From contig CAVQFM010000007.1 of assembly GCA_963711705.1 (NCBI GenBank), positions 62,001 through 126,000 on the forward strand: 64,000 nt of DNA. The letters run 5' to 3'. The notes beneath the pieces were generated by a model, which searched no databases, was not told the DNA's origin, and saw nothing but the letters and a program-made list of their open reading frames with translations. The stretch comes from RYN-230 sp963711705. Its GTDB lineage: Bacteria > Actinomycetota > Actinomycetes > Streptosporangiales > Streptosporangiaceae. A program made the translations under genes and the position numbers. Of the stretch, positions 18,383 to 30,163 are shown piece after piece; within the stretch, counting starts at the first letter, position 1; each line of letters opens with the position of its first letter.

Positions 18383-20143
18383 ATGACCGCTGGCACCACA
18401 CCTGTTTGCGCCACCTCGGATAGCACCACCGGGCCCGCGGCGGCCCGCCGCGGCACCGATCTGATCCTGCTGGCCACGGCCGGGCTGCTGTGGGGAACCG
18501 GCGGCCTGACCGGCACCCTGCTCGGCCGCACCGCCGGGCTGCCCGCGCTGTCGGTGGCCGCCTACCGGCTGGCCGCCGGGGGCGCGCTGATCGTCGTGTT
18601 CCTGACCGTGACCGGCCGCCGCTGGCCGGCCGGCCGGGCCGCCTGGGCCCGCATCGCCGTCATCGGCCTGCTCGCCGCGGTGTTCCAGAGCTGCTATTTC
18701 CTGGCTGTCTCGCTGACCTCGGTCAGCCTGGCCACCCTGGTCACCATCGGCAGCTCCCCAGTCCTGGTACTGGCCGCCGAGCGGGCCAGCGGGCGGCACC
18801 GGGCCGGGCGGCGGGCTGGCTTGGCCACCTGCCTGGCGCTGACCGGCCTGGGCCTGCTGGTCGGCCTGCCCGCCGGCCGGTTCCCGGCGGCCGCGGTGGC
18901 AGCCAGCGCGGGCCTGGCCGTGGCGGCCGCGGCTGGCTTCGCCGCGCTCACCCTGATCGGCTCCCGGCCCGTGGCCGGGCTGGGCGAACTGGCCGCGACT
19001 GGGTTCGGGTTCACGGCGGGCGGGCTGGTCCTGCTGCCACTGGCCGCGGCGCTGGGCGGGATCACGTTCCCGGCCCGCCCGGCCAGTCTCGGCCTGCTGG
19101 CCCTGCTCGGCACCGGCCCGACCGCGGTGGCCTACCCGCTGTACTTTCGCGGCCTGCGCACCGCCCGGGCCAGCCTGGCCGCGCTGCTCGCCCTGCTCGA
19201 ACCGCTCACCGGGACCGTCCTGGCCTGGCTGGTGCTCGGCGACGGGCTGAGCGCCACCGGCATCGCGGGTGCGCTCATCCTCGGGGCCGCGCTGGTCCTG
19301 GCGGCGACCGCCCGCCCGCCTGCCCCACCCGGCGCGTCACGCGACGGCCCGGCGGACGACCCCGGTGGCCCAGGCCGCCGTGGCCGCGCACAGCGGCACG
19401 AGCACGGCGAATGCCTGCCACACGGCCGGGCCGGTCAGCTGGCCCGCAGCGAGCACCCGGGCCGCGGCGACCGTGTAGTAGAGCGGGTTGAAGTGGGCCA
19501 GCACCCGCAGCCACAGCGGGCCGAGCGCGATCGGCAGCAGCACCCCGCCGAGCAGCAGCACCGGCAGGTTCAGCCCGTTGATGAGCGCGGCAAACCCGCT
19601 AATGTCCTTGGTGGCCAGCGCGGTGGCGATGGAAAACGCGGCCATCGTGGCCATCAGCAGCGCGAGCAGCACGGCCAGCACGAGCAGGCCGGCCAGGTGC
19701 ACGCCAAAGCCGAGGCCCCAGCCGGCCAGGAGCACGATCAGGTCGAAGCAGAACATCAGCAGCATCGAGGCCAGGATCGGGCCGGCCAGGATGGCGAACC
19801 GGCTGGCCGGGGTGACCCGGAACCGCTCGATGACCCCGGCGCGCAGCTCGAAGATCGTGCTGAAGCCAGGGCCGGTCCCGCTGGCGAACGCGAGCAGGGC
19901 CAGGATGCCGGGCAGGAACAGGTTGAGCACGTTGCCGGTGGCCAGGCCGGGCGCGCCGACCAGGTTCTTCAGCAGCGGGGTGAACAGGGCGAGGTAGAGA
20001 ATCGGCGTAGAGAAGCCGACCACCAGCCACACCGGGTTGCGCAGCAGCTGGGTGAGGTAGCGGTGGAACAGCAGGCCGACGTCGGTGACCGTCTTCATGC
20101 CGCGGCCCTCGCCGTCTCGCGGCCGGCCGCCGGGCCGCGCTGA
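18383..20143 (+). CDS. EamA-family (DMT) exporter with antisense-overlapping tail
   Basis: Drug/metabolite transporter of the EamA type. The recognisable part is about 315 residues (18383 to ~19335): two EamA repeats, ten hydrophobic segments, with GLLWGTGGLTGTLLG near the start and ALLALLEPLTGTVLAWLVLGDGLSATGIAGALIL in the last repeat. It probably exports an amino acid or other small metabolite. The frame has no stop at the expected place and stays open for another ~270 codons of Arg/Gly/Gln-rich sequence, antisense to the ABC permease gene. No plus-strand frame stops sooner than 19478, so a single frameshift does not explain it. The tail is probably not functional protein. Confidence 0.7.
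   Translation: MTAGTTPVCATSDSTTGPAAARRGTDLILLATAGLLWGTGGLTGTLLGRTAGLPALSVAAYRLAAGGALIVVFLTVTGRRWPAGRAAWARIAVIGLLAAVFQSCYFLAVSLTSVSLATLVTIGSSPVLVLAAERASGRHRAGRRAGLATCLALTGLGLLVGLPAGRFPAAAVAASAGLAVAAAAGFAALTLIGSRPVAGLGELAATGFGFTAGGLVLLPLAAALGGITFPARPASLGLLALLGTGPTAVAYPLYFRGLRTARASLAALLALLEPLTGTVLAWLVLGDGLSATGIAGALILGAALVLAATARPPAPPGASRDGPADDPGGPGRRGRAQRHEHGECLPHGRAGQLARSEHPGRGDRVVERVEVGQHPQPQRAERDRQQHPAEQQHRQVQPVDERGKPANVLGGQRGGDGKRGHRGHQQREQHGQHEQAGQVHAKAEAPAGQEHDQVEAEHQQHRGQDRAGQDGEPAGRGDPEPLDDPGAQLEDRAEARAGPAGEREQGQDAGQEQVEHVAGGQAGRADQVLQQRGEQGEVENRRREADHQPHRVAQQLGEVAVEQQADVGDRLHAAALAVSRPAAGPR
19337..20098 (-). CDS. ABC-2 type permease (DrrB-like)
   Basis: Membrane subunit of an ABC-2 exporter, 253 residues, six predicted membrane segments. 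Family features are HRYLTQLLRNPVWLVVGFSTPILYLALFTPLL at the N-terminus, GVIERFRVTPASRFAILAGPIL in the middle (the ABC-2 signature) and FNPLYYTVAAARVL near the end. Together with the adjacent ATPase it resembles daunorubicin-type DrrAB exporters. The start ATG overlaps the ATPase stop (ATGA), so the two are coupled. Its 3' half lies opposite the unexpected tail of the EamA frame. Confidence 0.87.
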   Translation of the reverse strand: MKTVTDVGLLFHRYLTQLLRNPVWLVVGFSTPILYLALFTPLLKNLVGAPGLATGNVLNLFLPGILALLAFASGTGPGFSTIFELRAGVIERFRVTPASRFAILAGPILASMLLMFCFDLIVLLAGWGLGFGVHLAGLLVLAVLLALLMATMAAFSIATALATKDISGFAALINGLNLPVLLLGGVLLPIALGPLWLRVLAHFNPLYYTVAAARVLAAGQLTGPAVWQAFAVLVPLCAATAAWATGVVRRAVA

Positions 20144-21126
20144 TCGCCGGCATCCCGCAGCGACCGCCCGGTCTGCCGCAGGAACACGTCGTCCAGGCTG
20201 GGCTCGGACAGCTGGAGCGAGCGGGCCGCCAGGCCCGCCGCGTCCAGCCGCCGGAGCAGCCCGGGCAGGGCCGCCGCGCCGTCGCTCGCGTACAGCCGGA
20301 CGGTGGCCCCCTCGGCGCTCAGGTCGCGCACCCCGGGCTGGCGGGCCAGCTCGGCGGCGGCCAGCCCGGCGGCGCTGGCGTCGGGCAGTTCCAGCACGAC
20401 CGCGTCCCCTGCCACCTGCTGCTTCAGCTCGCGTGGGGTACCCTCGGCGACCACCTGGCCGTGGTCGATGATCACGATGCGGTCGCACAGCACGTCGGCC
20501 TCGTCGAGGTAGTGCGTGGTCAGGAACACGGTGGTGCCGCGGTCCCGGAGGGCGCGGATGTGCTGCCACAGGCTGGCCCGGTTCTGCGGGTCGAGCCCGG
20601 TGCTCGGCTCGTCCAGGAACAGCACCTCGGGCCGGTGCACGATGCCAAGGGCCACGTCGAGGCGGCGCCGCTGGCCGCCGGAGTAGCTGCGCACCCGGCG
20701 GTCGGCGAACCCGGACAGGTCGAACAGGGTCAGCACCTCGCTGACCCGCCGGGTCACGGCGGCCCGGCGGCCGCCGTACAGGCGGCCCTGGAGCATCAGG
20801 TTCTCCCGCCCGGTCGCCAGCTCGTCGGCGCCACCGAGCTGGCTGACGTACCCGATGCGCCGGCGGACCTGGCCCGCCTGGCGGCGGATGTCCAGCCCGG
20901 CGACGGTGGCGGTGCCCCCGTCGACCGGCAGCAGCGTGGTCAGCATGCGCAGGGTGGTGGTCTTGCCCGCCCCGTTCGGCCCGAGGAAGCCGAAGATCTC
21001 GCCGGGGGCCACGGCCAGGCTGACCCCGCGCACGGCGTCGATGGCCCGCCGGGTGCCGCTCTCCCCCGGACCGGGCCGGCCCGGGAACTGCTTGCGCAGC
21101 TCGCTGGCTTCGATGACCGCGGTCAT
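20095..21126 (-). CDS. ABC transporter ATPase (DrrA-like)
   Basis: ATP-binding subunit of 343 residues for the adjacent ABC-2 permease. Walker A is GPNGAGKTT near residue 50, signature YSGGQRRRLD near 147, Walker B VLFLDEPSTGLDP near 167 and the switch His in LTTHYLDEAD. A ~100-residue C-terminal extension resembles the DrrA regulatory tail (DUF4162). ATG at 21126 with GAGGAG four bases upstream. Transcribed divergently from a TetR gene, the usual layout for inducible drug efflux. The substrate is probably an antibiotic or other hydrophobic compound (inference). Confidence 0.9.
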   Translation of the reverse strand: MTAVIEASELRKQFPGRPGPGESGTRRAIDAVRGVSLAVAPGEIFGFLGPNGAGKTTTLRMLTTLLPVDGGTATVAGLDIRRQAGQVRRRIGYVSQLGGADELATGRENLMLQGRLYGGRRAAVTRRVSEVLTLFDLSGFADRRVRSYSGGQRRRLDVALGIVHRPEVLFLDEPSTGLDPQNRASLWQHIRALRDRGTTVFLTTHYLDEADVLCDRIVIIDHGQVVAEGTPRELKQQVAGDAVVLELPDASAAGLAAAELARQPGVRDLSAEGATVRLYASDGAAALPGLLRRLDAAGLAARSLQLSEPSLDDVFLRQTGRSLRDAGDQRGPAAGRETARAAA

Positions 21127-21235
21127 GGTGCTCCTCTCCGGGGCCGGCCAGGCGGCCAGCCCGCTCAGTGCAGCCAGCCGGTCGCCCCCGCTGGCCGTCT
21201 CCGGAGCCACTATTAGCCAGACGAAAAATTTTGTC

Positions 21236-21280
21236 AACCAGTTAGCTGACTAACACTGTCAGGCGGTCAGCTGATAACCT
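21236..21280. promoter_or_regulatory. Divergent promoter with probable TetR operator
   Basis: The 160 bp between the ABC ATPase and TetR starts contain an unusually AT-rich patch. Several overlapping inverted motifs occur: GTTAG-CTGA-CTAAC (21241-21254), CTGAC (21246-21250) with GTCAG (21258-21262), and TCAGCTGA (21267-21274). GCTGAC and GTCAGC half-sites face each other across ~20 bp. This is the expected place for TetR binding and repression of both genes. Confidence 0.45.
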
Positions 21281-21286
21281 GCACTC

Positions 21287-21924
21287 ATGAGTGTGGCCAG
21301 CAGGACCCCACGCCGGGCCCCGGCCGCCGGGGAACGCCAGCGCGACGCCGACCGGTCCCGCGCGGCGCTACTGGCCGCCGCGCTGGACGAGTTCGCCCAG
21401 CACGGCTTCGCCGGTGCCCGGGTGGCCGACATCGCCCGCCGGGCCGGCCTGAACAAGCAGCTGATCAACTATTACTTCGGCTCTAAGGAAGGGCTCTACC
21501 TGGCCCTGCAGCAGGCCTGGCTGGACCGGGAGGCGAGCTTCGCCGATCCCGGGCTGTCCCTGTCCGAGCTGGTGGTCCGCTACCTGGAGGATGCGCTGGC
21601 CGACCCCCGGCCACTGCGGCTGCTGCTGTGGCGCGGCTTCACCGACGCCTCAGCCCCCGAGGGCGAGCACGACCGGCAGCCCGACGTGGACCGGATCCGC
21701 GGCCGGCAGCGGACCGGGGAGGTCGCTGCCGACCTCGACCCGGCCGCGGTGCTGCTGGCGGGCATGGGCATGGTCGCCGCGCCGCTGATCATGCCGCAGG
21801 TCGCCCGGGAGCTGCTCGGCGCCGACCCGTCCAGCCCGGAGTTTGCCGCCCGCTACGCCGAGCAGCTCCGCCGTATCGTCGCCCACCTGGGCGGCGCCAG
21901 TCCCCCGGCCGGCCCGCCAGCTAG
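21287..21924 (+). CDS. TetR-family repressor, 3' end uncertain
   Basis: Repressor of about 205-212 residues, likely controlling the divergent ABC exporter. N-terminal helix-turn-helix: ALLAAALDEFAQHGFAGARVADIARRAGLNKQLINYYFGSKEGLY (about residues 28-72). The C-terminal ligand domain ends with a TetR-like helix EFAARYAEQLRRIVAHLGG. The in-frame reading continues without a stop to 22717, antisense to the hydrolase gene. A TAG in another frame at 21922-21924, just before the hydrolase stop, would end the protein at normal length if one base is missing here. I give that end, but it rests on an assumed frameshift. Confidence 0.7.
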
Positions 21925-21931
21925 GCCACCG

Positions 21932-22648
21932 CTACGTCACGTGCCGCCGGGCGGGCAGGTGCCGGCGCAGGAACTCGATCGTGCGCTGCCAGGCCCGGGC
22001 GGCCGGCTCGGGCTGGCTGAACATCGGCGCCATCCGGTTGTGGAACGCGTGCCCGGCGTCTTCTTCCACGTCGATCTGCACGTTGGCCTGCCCGGCCGCC
22101 GCCGCTTCCACGGCCGCGACCTTGTCCCGCGGGATGTACGGGTCGCTGCCACCGAACTGAAGCAGCAGCGGCGCGGTGATCTGGGCCAGCACATCCAGCT
22201 GGTCCGGCACGGCCGACCCGTAGAAGGCGATCACCGCGTCCAGCGGGGTCTGCGCGGCGACCTGGTAGGCGATGGAGCCGCCCAGGCAGAAGCCGATGAT
22301 GCCGATGCCGCCGTCCACCTCGGGCAGCGCGGCCAGCGCGCCCAGGGCCACGATGGAGTCGGCCACCCCCTGCGCGAAGTCGAACCGCTGGCCCATCTCC
22401 AGGGACGAGGCCAGCCCGGCGTCGTCGTGCCTGGCCTGGTAGCCCGGCTGGATACGCCAGAACAGGTCGGGCGCGGCCACCACGTAGCCCAGGGCGGCCA
22501 GATCCTCGGCCACGGCCCGGATGTAGTCGCTGACCCCGTAGATCTCCTGGATCAGCAGCAGCCCGGGGCCGCTGCCCCCGTCCGGGACCCACACGGTCAG
22601 GTCGAAGGCACCATCTGGGGCTGGCACGGACTCAACGCGCTGCTGCAT
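21932..22648 (-). CDS. Dienelactone hydrolase family protein
   Basis: Alpha/beta hydrolase of the dienelactone hydrolase family, 238 residues. The nucleophile Cys is in GIIGFCLGGSIAY (near residue 121), the acid Asp is in FGGSDPYIP and the His in AGHAFHN, completing a Cys-Asp-His triad. GLLLIQEIYGVSDYIRAVAEDLAALGYVVAAPDLFWR is the typical N-terminal region. Likely substrates are lactones or esters; no chlorocatechol or catechol genes are nearby, so the name does not fix the pathway. It follows treZ by 28 bp in the same direction and may be read from the tre operon. Confidence 0.85.
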   Translation of the reverse strand: MQQRVESVPAPDGAFDLTVWVPDGGSGPGLLLIQEIYGVSDYIRAVAEDLAALGYVVAAPDLFWRIQPGYQARHDDAGLASSLEMGQRFDFAQGVADSIVALGALAALPEVDGGIGIIGFCLGGSIAYQVAAQTPLDAVIAFYGSAVPDQLDVLAQITAPLLLQFGGSDPYIPRDKVAAVEAAAAGQANVQIDVEEDAGHAFHNRMAPMFSQPEPAARAWQRTIEFLRRHLPARRHVT

Positions 22649-22676
22649 GGCCTGATCCTAGGCCGCCGCGCGGCGT

Positions 22677-24426
22677 TCAGCTGGCCAGCACCGCCAACGA
22701 GGTGGCTGGCAGGCTGACCTCCGCGCCGTCCAGGCGGACGCCCGCGGCGGACGCGGCCAGCACCCGGGTCCCCGGCCGGTCCAGCGGCAGCACCTGGGCC
22801 CCGTCGCCCAGGTTGGCCGCGATCCACAGCCGCCCGCGGGTGACCACCAGCCACCGCCCGCGCTCGTCGTAATCGGCCTGGACCCGGTCCAGCCGCGGGT
22901 CGGTCAGCTCAGGCCAGGCCCGGCGCAGCGCGATCAGCTCGGTATACCAGGCCAGGATTTCCCGGTGGGCGGGCTTGTCCAGCTCGGACCAGTCCAGCTT
23001 GGAGCGCCGGAAGGTGGCCTCGTCCTGCGGGTCGGGCACGGTCGCCCCCCAGCCGTGCGCGGCGAACTCGGCCCGGCGGCCCTCGGCCACCGCCGCGGCC
23101 AGCGCCGGGTCGGTGTGGTCGGTGAAGTACTGCCACGGGGTGGCCGCGGCCCACTCCTCCCCCATGAACAGCATCGGGGTGAACGGCGCGGTGAGCACCA
23201 GGCCCGCGCCTACCTTGACCAGGCTGGCGGGCAGGTGCGCGGAGATCCGGTCGCCCATCGCCCGGTTGCCGATCTGGTCGTGGTCCTGGAGGTAGCCAAG
23301 GAACCGGAAGGCCGGGATGCGCAGCAGGTCCACCGGCCGGCCGTGGCTGCGGCCGCGGAACGCCGACCAGGTGCCGTCGTGGAAGAACACCCTGGTCAGC
23401 GTCCTGACCAGGGCACGCATCGAGCCGAAGTCGCAGTAGTAGCCCTGCCGTTCCCCGGTGATCGCGGCGTGCACCGCGTGGTGGAAGTCGTCGCTCCACT
23501 GGCCGCTCAGCCCGTACCCGCCGGCTTCCTGCGAGGTGACCAGCCGCGGGTCGTTGAGGTCGGACTCGGCGATCAGCACCAGGTCGCGGTTCAGCCGGGC
23601 GCCGAGCGCCTGCACCTCGACCGCGAGTTCCTCCAGGAAGTGCAGGGCCCGGTGATCCTCGAACGCGTGCACCGCGTCCAGCCGCAGCCCGTCCACGTGA
23701 AAGTCGCGCAGCCACATCAGCGCGTTGCCGATGAGGAACTCGCGGACCTCGTCGGAGCCGGGCTGGTCCAGGTTGACCGCCGGGCCCCACGGGGTCACGT
23801 GCGCCTCGGTGAAGTACGGGCCGAACGCGTTCAGGTGGTTGCCGATGCCGACATGGTTGTAGACCACGTCCAGCAGCACGGCCAGCTGCCGGGCATGGCA
23901 TGCGTCCACGAACCGCTTGAGCCCGTCCGGCCCGCCGTAAGGCTCGTGCACCGCCCACAGGTGGATCCCGTCGTAGCCCCAGCCGTGCGTGCCGGGGAAG
24001 CTGGCCACCGGCATCAGCTCGACCACGCGCACGCCCAGGTCACGCAGGTGATCGAGGCGCTCGATGGCGGCGTCGAAGGTCCCCCCGGGGGTGAACGTGC
24101 CCAGGTGCATCTCGTAGATCACCGCGCCGCGCAGCGGCCCGCCCCGCCAGCCGCGGTCCGTCCAGCTGAACGCGGAATGGTCATAGCTTCGGCTCAGACC
24201 ATTGCTGCCGAACGGCTGGCGCGGCGATCTGGGGTCGGCCAGTGGCGGCCCACCGTCCACCCGGTAGCCGTAGTCGGTCCCGGCGGGCGCGTCGGGTGCG
24301 TCCGCTTCCCACCAGCCCGGGGCGGCCGCCGGCGCGCATGGGGCGCACGGCCGGCGGTCCGCCGGGCCGCGCGGTCTGCAGCTCGACCTGGCCCGCGTCA
24401 GGGGCCCAGACCCGGAAGCAGCTCAC
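22677..24426 (-). CDS. treZ: Maltooligosyl trehalose trehalohydrolase, +1 frameshift
   Basis: GH13 enzyme that cuts trehalose from maltooligosyl-trehalose, the last step of the TreX-TreY-TreZ route. The main frame (24260 to 22677) carries the barrel: GWGYDGIHLWAVHEPYGG, DVVYNHVG, GLRLDAVHAF with the nucleophile Asp, LIAESD with the acid Glu, and QDHDQIGNR. The N-terminal beta-sandwich (FRVWAPDAGQVEL) is in another frame starting with GTG at 24426. One extra base near 24315-24324 (a CCC-GGGG run) separates them; removing it joins GGRPG to WWEADAPDAPAG. Total length 1750 nt is one more than a multiple of three. Otherwise the protein looks complete, so assembly error is as likely as a pseudogene. 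Confidence 0.85.
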
Positions 24427-24435
24427 TGTGGCACC

Positions 24436-26858
24436 TCACGACCCATCATCGGCGGGCGGCGTGGCCACGTCGAGATGGCCCGGGAGTGAGTCGCCGGCGA
24501 CCAGGAGCGCCACGGGATGGCGTTCAAGCAACTCGGACAGCAGCGGGCGCGGGCCGGTAAGCGCGGCACCGGACAGCAAGTCGCGCCAGCCGGGCCCATC
24601 CGGCAACGGCAGCGCGGTATCGGCCCAGCCGCCGCGCTGCCGCAGCCGGGCGGGCAGCCGGGTGACCACGGTCACCGACCCGCCCCGGGCGAACGCGACG
24701 GCGTGCCCGGCCGCCGGGCCGGTGGCGGGCAGCGGCGTGTAGCCGCCCGCGGTGAACCAGCCCGGCCGGGCCCGGCGCAGCCGCAGCGCGGCCGAGGTGA
24801 CCAGCAGCTTGGCCGCGTCGAGGCCGGCCGCTGGCTGGCCCGCGTCCAGCGCGGCGAGCAGGTCACGGCGGCGGGCGAAGTCCACCGGCCGCCGGTTGTC
24901 CGGGTCAACCAGGGACAGCCCGGCCAGCTCGCAGCCCTGGTAGGTATCGGCCACCCCGGGCATGGTCAGCTGGACCAGCTTCATGCCCAGCGAGCTGGCC
25001 GCGGCGTCGGCGGCCAGCCCGGCCACGAAGCTGGCGATCTGCCCGGTCAGCTCGTCGTCGTCCAGCACGGCCTCGGCGAACGTGAGCACCATCGACTCGT
25101 ACTCGGGGTCAGGGTCAGTCCATGACGTGCGCGTTTTGGCCTCGCGCATCGCCTTGCGCAGGTACCCGGTGAGCCGCTCGCCGTCCACCGGCCACGCCCC
25201 GGCCAGCGTCTGCCACATGAGGTACTCGGTGTCCGGGTCCGGCGCCGCCCCGCTGGTCTGGGCCACCGCCCGCTCGTGCCAGCGGGCCACCTCGGCCGCC
25301 CAGGCCTGGGGGATCTCGGCCAGCACGGCCAGCCGGGCCCGGACGTCTTCCTGCCGCTTGGTGTCGTGCGTGGACAGCGTGGTCATGGTGGCCGGCCAGT
25401 CCCGGGCCAGCGCCGGCGAACGCGTGGAACTCGTCCGGGGAGCGGCCGAGCCGGCCCGGGTCGCCGCCGACCTCGTTCAGCGCCACCAGCCGCGACCAGC
25501 GGTAGAACGCGGTGTCCTCCACGCCCTTGGCCATCACCGGCCCGCACACCTGCTGGAACAGCGTGACCAGCTGCGGATGGTCACCGGCACCCAGGATCAG
25601 GCTGGTGACCGCGGCCAGCCCGTCGTGCAGCCGCGGCGGCAGGTACTCGCGGGCCGCGTCGGCCGCCCGGGCCACGATCGCGGCCGACTCGGGCGGGGCG
25701 GGCTCGCCGGGCACCACGTAAGCCCGGTAGACCGGCATCGCGGTCAGCAGCTCGGTCAGGATCGCGGTCAGCTCGCCGCCGGTGAGCCCGGCGAGCGCGG
25801 GATGCCCGGCCCCGGCCAGCAGCCGGGCCAGCCGGGTCACCTCGGCCGCCAGGGCGCGGGAGGCCTCGTCCCGTTTGGCCGCTTCGGCCACCCCGGCGAA
25901 CTCGGCGGGACCGCCGGTGAACTGCTCGTACTCCGCGGTCAGCGGGCCGGCCCCGGCCGGGTCCAGGAACAGCCCGCCGACCGCGCCCAGCGCGTCGTAC
26001 CCGGTGGTGCCCGCGCACCGCCAGCCGGCGGGCAGCCGTTCCCCGCCGGTGAGGATCTTCTCGGTGACCACCCAGAGGCCGCCGGCCCGCCCGGCCAGCC
26101 GGGCCAGGTAGCCGCGCGGGTCGGCCAGCCCATCGGGGTGGTCGACCCGCAGCCCGTCGATGAGCCCGTCCGCCACCAGGCGGAGAATCACCTCGTGGGT
26201 GGCCTCGAACACCGCGGGGTCTTCCACCCGGATCGCGATCAGCGAGCTGAGGTCGAAGAACCGCCGCCAGTTCAGCTCGGCCGCGGCCGCCCGCCAGTCC
26301 GCCAGCCGGTAGTGCTGGGCGGCCAGCAGGTCAGGCAGCGCCAGGTCCATGGTGCCGGGCCGGACCGGGAGCACGTGGTCGAAGTAACGCAGCACCGGCT
26401 GGCCGCCCCGCCGGTCCACCGACAGGTCGCCCAGGCAGTCCCCGGCCGGCCCGGCCAGGATGGGCAGCAGCAGCCGGCCGTCCTGCGCGGCCCAGTCCAC
26501 GTCGAACCACGACGCGAACGGCGAGCCCAGGCCGTCCCGGAGCACCGACCAGAGCGGCCGGTTCAGCGACTCGGGCACCGGCACGGCCATGTGGTTGGGC
26601 ACGATGTCCAGCACGACGCCGAGCCCGTGCCGGCGGAACTCGGCGGCCATGTCCCGGAATGCCGCCTCGCCGCCGAGGTCGGCCGACACCCGGGTGTGAT
26701 CCACCACGTCGTAGCCGTGCATCGAACCCGGCGCGGCCTGCAGGATCGGCGACAGGTAGGCGTGGCTGACGCCCAGCGCGGCCAGGTAGCCGGCGATCCC
26801 GGCCGCCTCGGCGAAGCCGAACCCGGCGTGCAGCTGGAGCCGGTAGGTGGAGACTGGC

Positions 26859-26866
<8 letters not shown>
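24436..26866 (-). CDS. treY: Maltooligosyl trehalose synthase, +1 frameshift
   Basis: GH13 isomerase that converts the reducing-end alpha-1,4 bond of maltodextrins to alpha,alpha-1,1, the middle step of trehalose synthesis from glycogen. The N-terminal frame starts GTG at 26866 (STYRLQLHAGFGF, a hallmark of TreY) and runs through DIVPNHMA, DGLRVDHPDGL and VTEKIL to KGVEDTAFYRW. Then an extra base near 25411-25417 (GCGCCGGCG) shifts it; the rest (TLSTHDTKRQEDVRARL to the end) is in the next frame. 2431 nt is again 3n+1. The start overlaps the treX stop by 8 bp. Apart from the shift the domains are intact, about 809 residues. Confidence 0.87.
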
Positions 26867-29018
<2,152 letters not shown>

Positions 29019-29231
29019 CTGTTCCGTCCCTGGTCTTGACTGTGGCCCTGCGTCTTGATTGCGCTGCCCCGTCGCTCCTACCCGGCTGAGGCAACGGCGG
29101 ATCCCCGCGACCTTAACAATCCGGTCAATCGGCCCTGAAGTGTGCCCGGGTGAATTCACGCCAAACAGGCGTTACGTAACGAAAGATGGGCGCAGTCCAT
29201 TCCGGCCGGGCCAGGTCAGCGGCCGGGCGGG

Positions 29232-30107
29232 TCAGGTCTCCCGGATGATCTCCTTGATCAGCCGGGTGGTCCCGGCCGGGGTGAGCGCCTCGGCGCTCAG
29301 CCGGTTCATGATCTCCATGTAGTGGTCCACGTCGGCCCGCCGCTCCAGGTACAGCGCGCTGGTCAGCTGCTCGATGTAGACCACGTCGGGCAGGTCCGGC
29401 TCGCCGAACCGGAGCACGGTGAACGAGCCGCCCGCGGCCGCGTGCCCGCCCCGGCGGAACGGCACCACCTGCACCGTGACCTGCTGCATCGCGGCCACCT
29501 CGAGCAGCCGCTGCAGCTGGGCGCGCATCACGTGACGGCCACCCACCGGGCGGCGCAGCGCCGCCTCGTCCATGACCGACCAGACCCGGGGCGGCTGCGG
29601 CCCGGTCAGCAGCTGCTGGCGGGCCATCCGCAGGCTCACCCGGCGGTCGATCTCCGCCTCCGGCGCGGCCCGGTGGCCCAGCAGGGTCACGGCGCGGGCA
29701 TAGCCCTCGGTCTGGAACAGGCCGTGCACGAACTGCAGCTCGAACGTCCTGATCAGCGAGGCGGCTGCCTCCAGGCCCAGGTAGGTCTCGAACCAGTCGG
29801 GCAGGATGTCGCCGTACTGCGACCACCAGCCCTGCTCGTTGGCCCGGCTGGCCAGGGCCAGCAGGCCGGCCCGCAGCGCCTCGTCCACCACCCCGTACAG
29901 GCTGAGCAGGTCTTCCACGTCACGGAGCTTGAACCCGACCCGGCCGTGCTCCATGCGGCTGATCTTGGACCGGGACGACCTGATCTCGTAGCCGGCCTTG
30001 TCCGGGGAGATCTGCGCCGCCTCACGCAGCCGCCGCAGCTGCGCCCCGAGCACCATGCGGACAACGGTCGCGCCCGCCCGGGTTGCCGTCACGCCACCGG
30101 CCGTCAC
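29232..30107 (-). CDS. XRE-family regulator with DUF5753
   Basis: Helix-turn-helix regulator of the type abundant in Streptomyces and relatives, about 275-291 residues. The N-terminal XRE domain reads LGAQLRRLREAAQISPDKAGYEIRSSRSKISRMEHGR. The C-terminal DUF5753 has FVHGLFQTEGYARAV and VQVVPFRRGGHAAAGGSFTVLRF. Such proteins pair with small DUF397 proteins, as here. The start is uncertain: GTGs at 30107 and 30092 lie in a short tandem repeat and an ATG at 30056 lacks a ribosome site. A hairpin lies just upstream. Target genes are unknown; the neighbouring ATPase gene is a candidate. Confidence 0.85.
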   Translation of the reverse strand: MTAGGVTATRAGATVVRMVLGAQLRRLREAAQISPDKAGYEIRSSRSKISRMEHGRVGFKLRDVEDLLSLYGVVDEALRAGLLALASRANEQGWWSQYGDILPDWFETYLGLEAAASLIRTFELQFVHGLFQTEGYARAVTLLGHRAAPEAEIDRRVSLRMARQQLLTGPQPPRVWSVMDEAALRRPVGGRHVMRAQLQRLLEVAAMQQVTVQVVPFRRGGHAAAGGSFTVLRFGEPDLPDVVYIEQLTSALYLERRADVDHYMEIMNRLSAEALTPAGTTRLIKEIIRET

Positions 30108-30129
30108 GCCACCGGCTGCACGCCACCAG
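30085..30129. repeat. 15-bp tandem repeat at the XRE gene start
   Basis: GCCGTCACGCCACCG occurs twice head to tail (30085-30099, 30100-30114), followed by a degenerate third copy. It encodes the N-terminal VTAGGVTA residues if the longest start is used, and makes the number of in-frame GTG starts variable. Confidence 0.7.
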
Positions 30130-30163
30130 CCGGTGCCCGGTCTTCAGGCACCCCGCCGGCTGG
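30126..30163. other. Leader hairpin upstream of the XRE gene
   Basis: CCAGCCGG (30126-30133) pairs with CCGGCTGG (30156-30163), and the adjacent TGCC and GGCA can extend it across a small bulge. It lies about 20-55 bp upstream of the longest XRE start, in the 274-bp gap (30108-30381) that otherwise shows no gene. It may be a terminator for the DUF397 transcript or a leader structure. Confidence 0.45.

Noticed and set aside
21287..22717. A fusion protein of TetR with a 270-residue novel domain
   Set aside because: The extra part is exactly antisense to the dienelactone hydrolase gene and has shadow-frame composition; loss of the stop is a simpler explanation.
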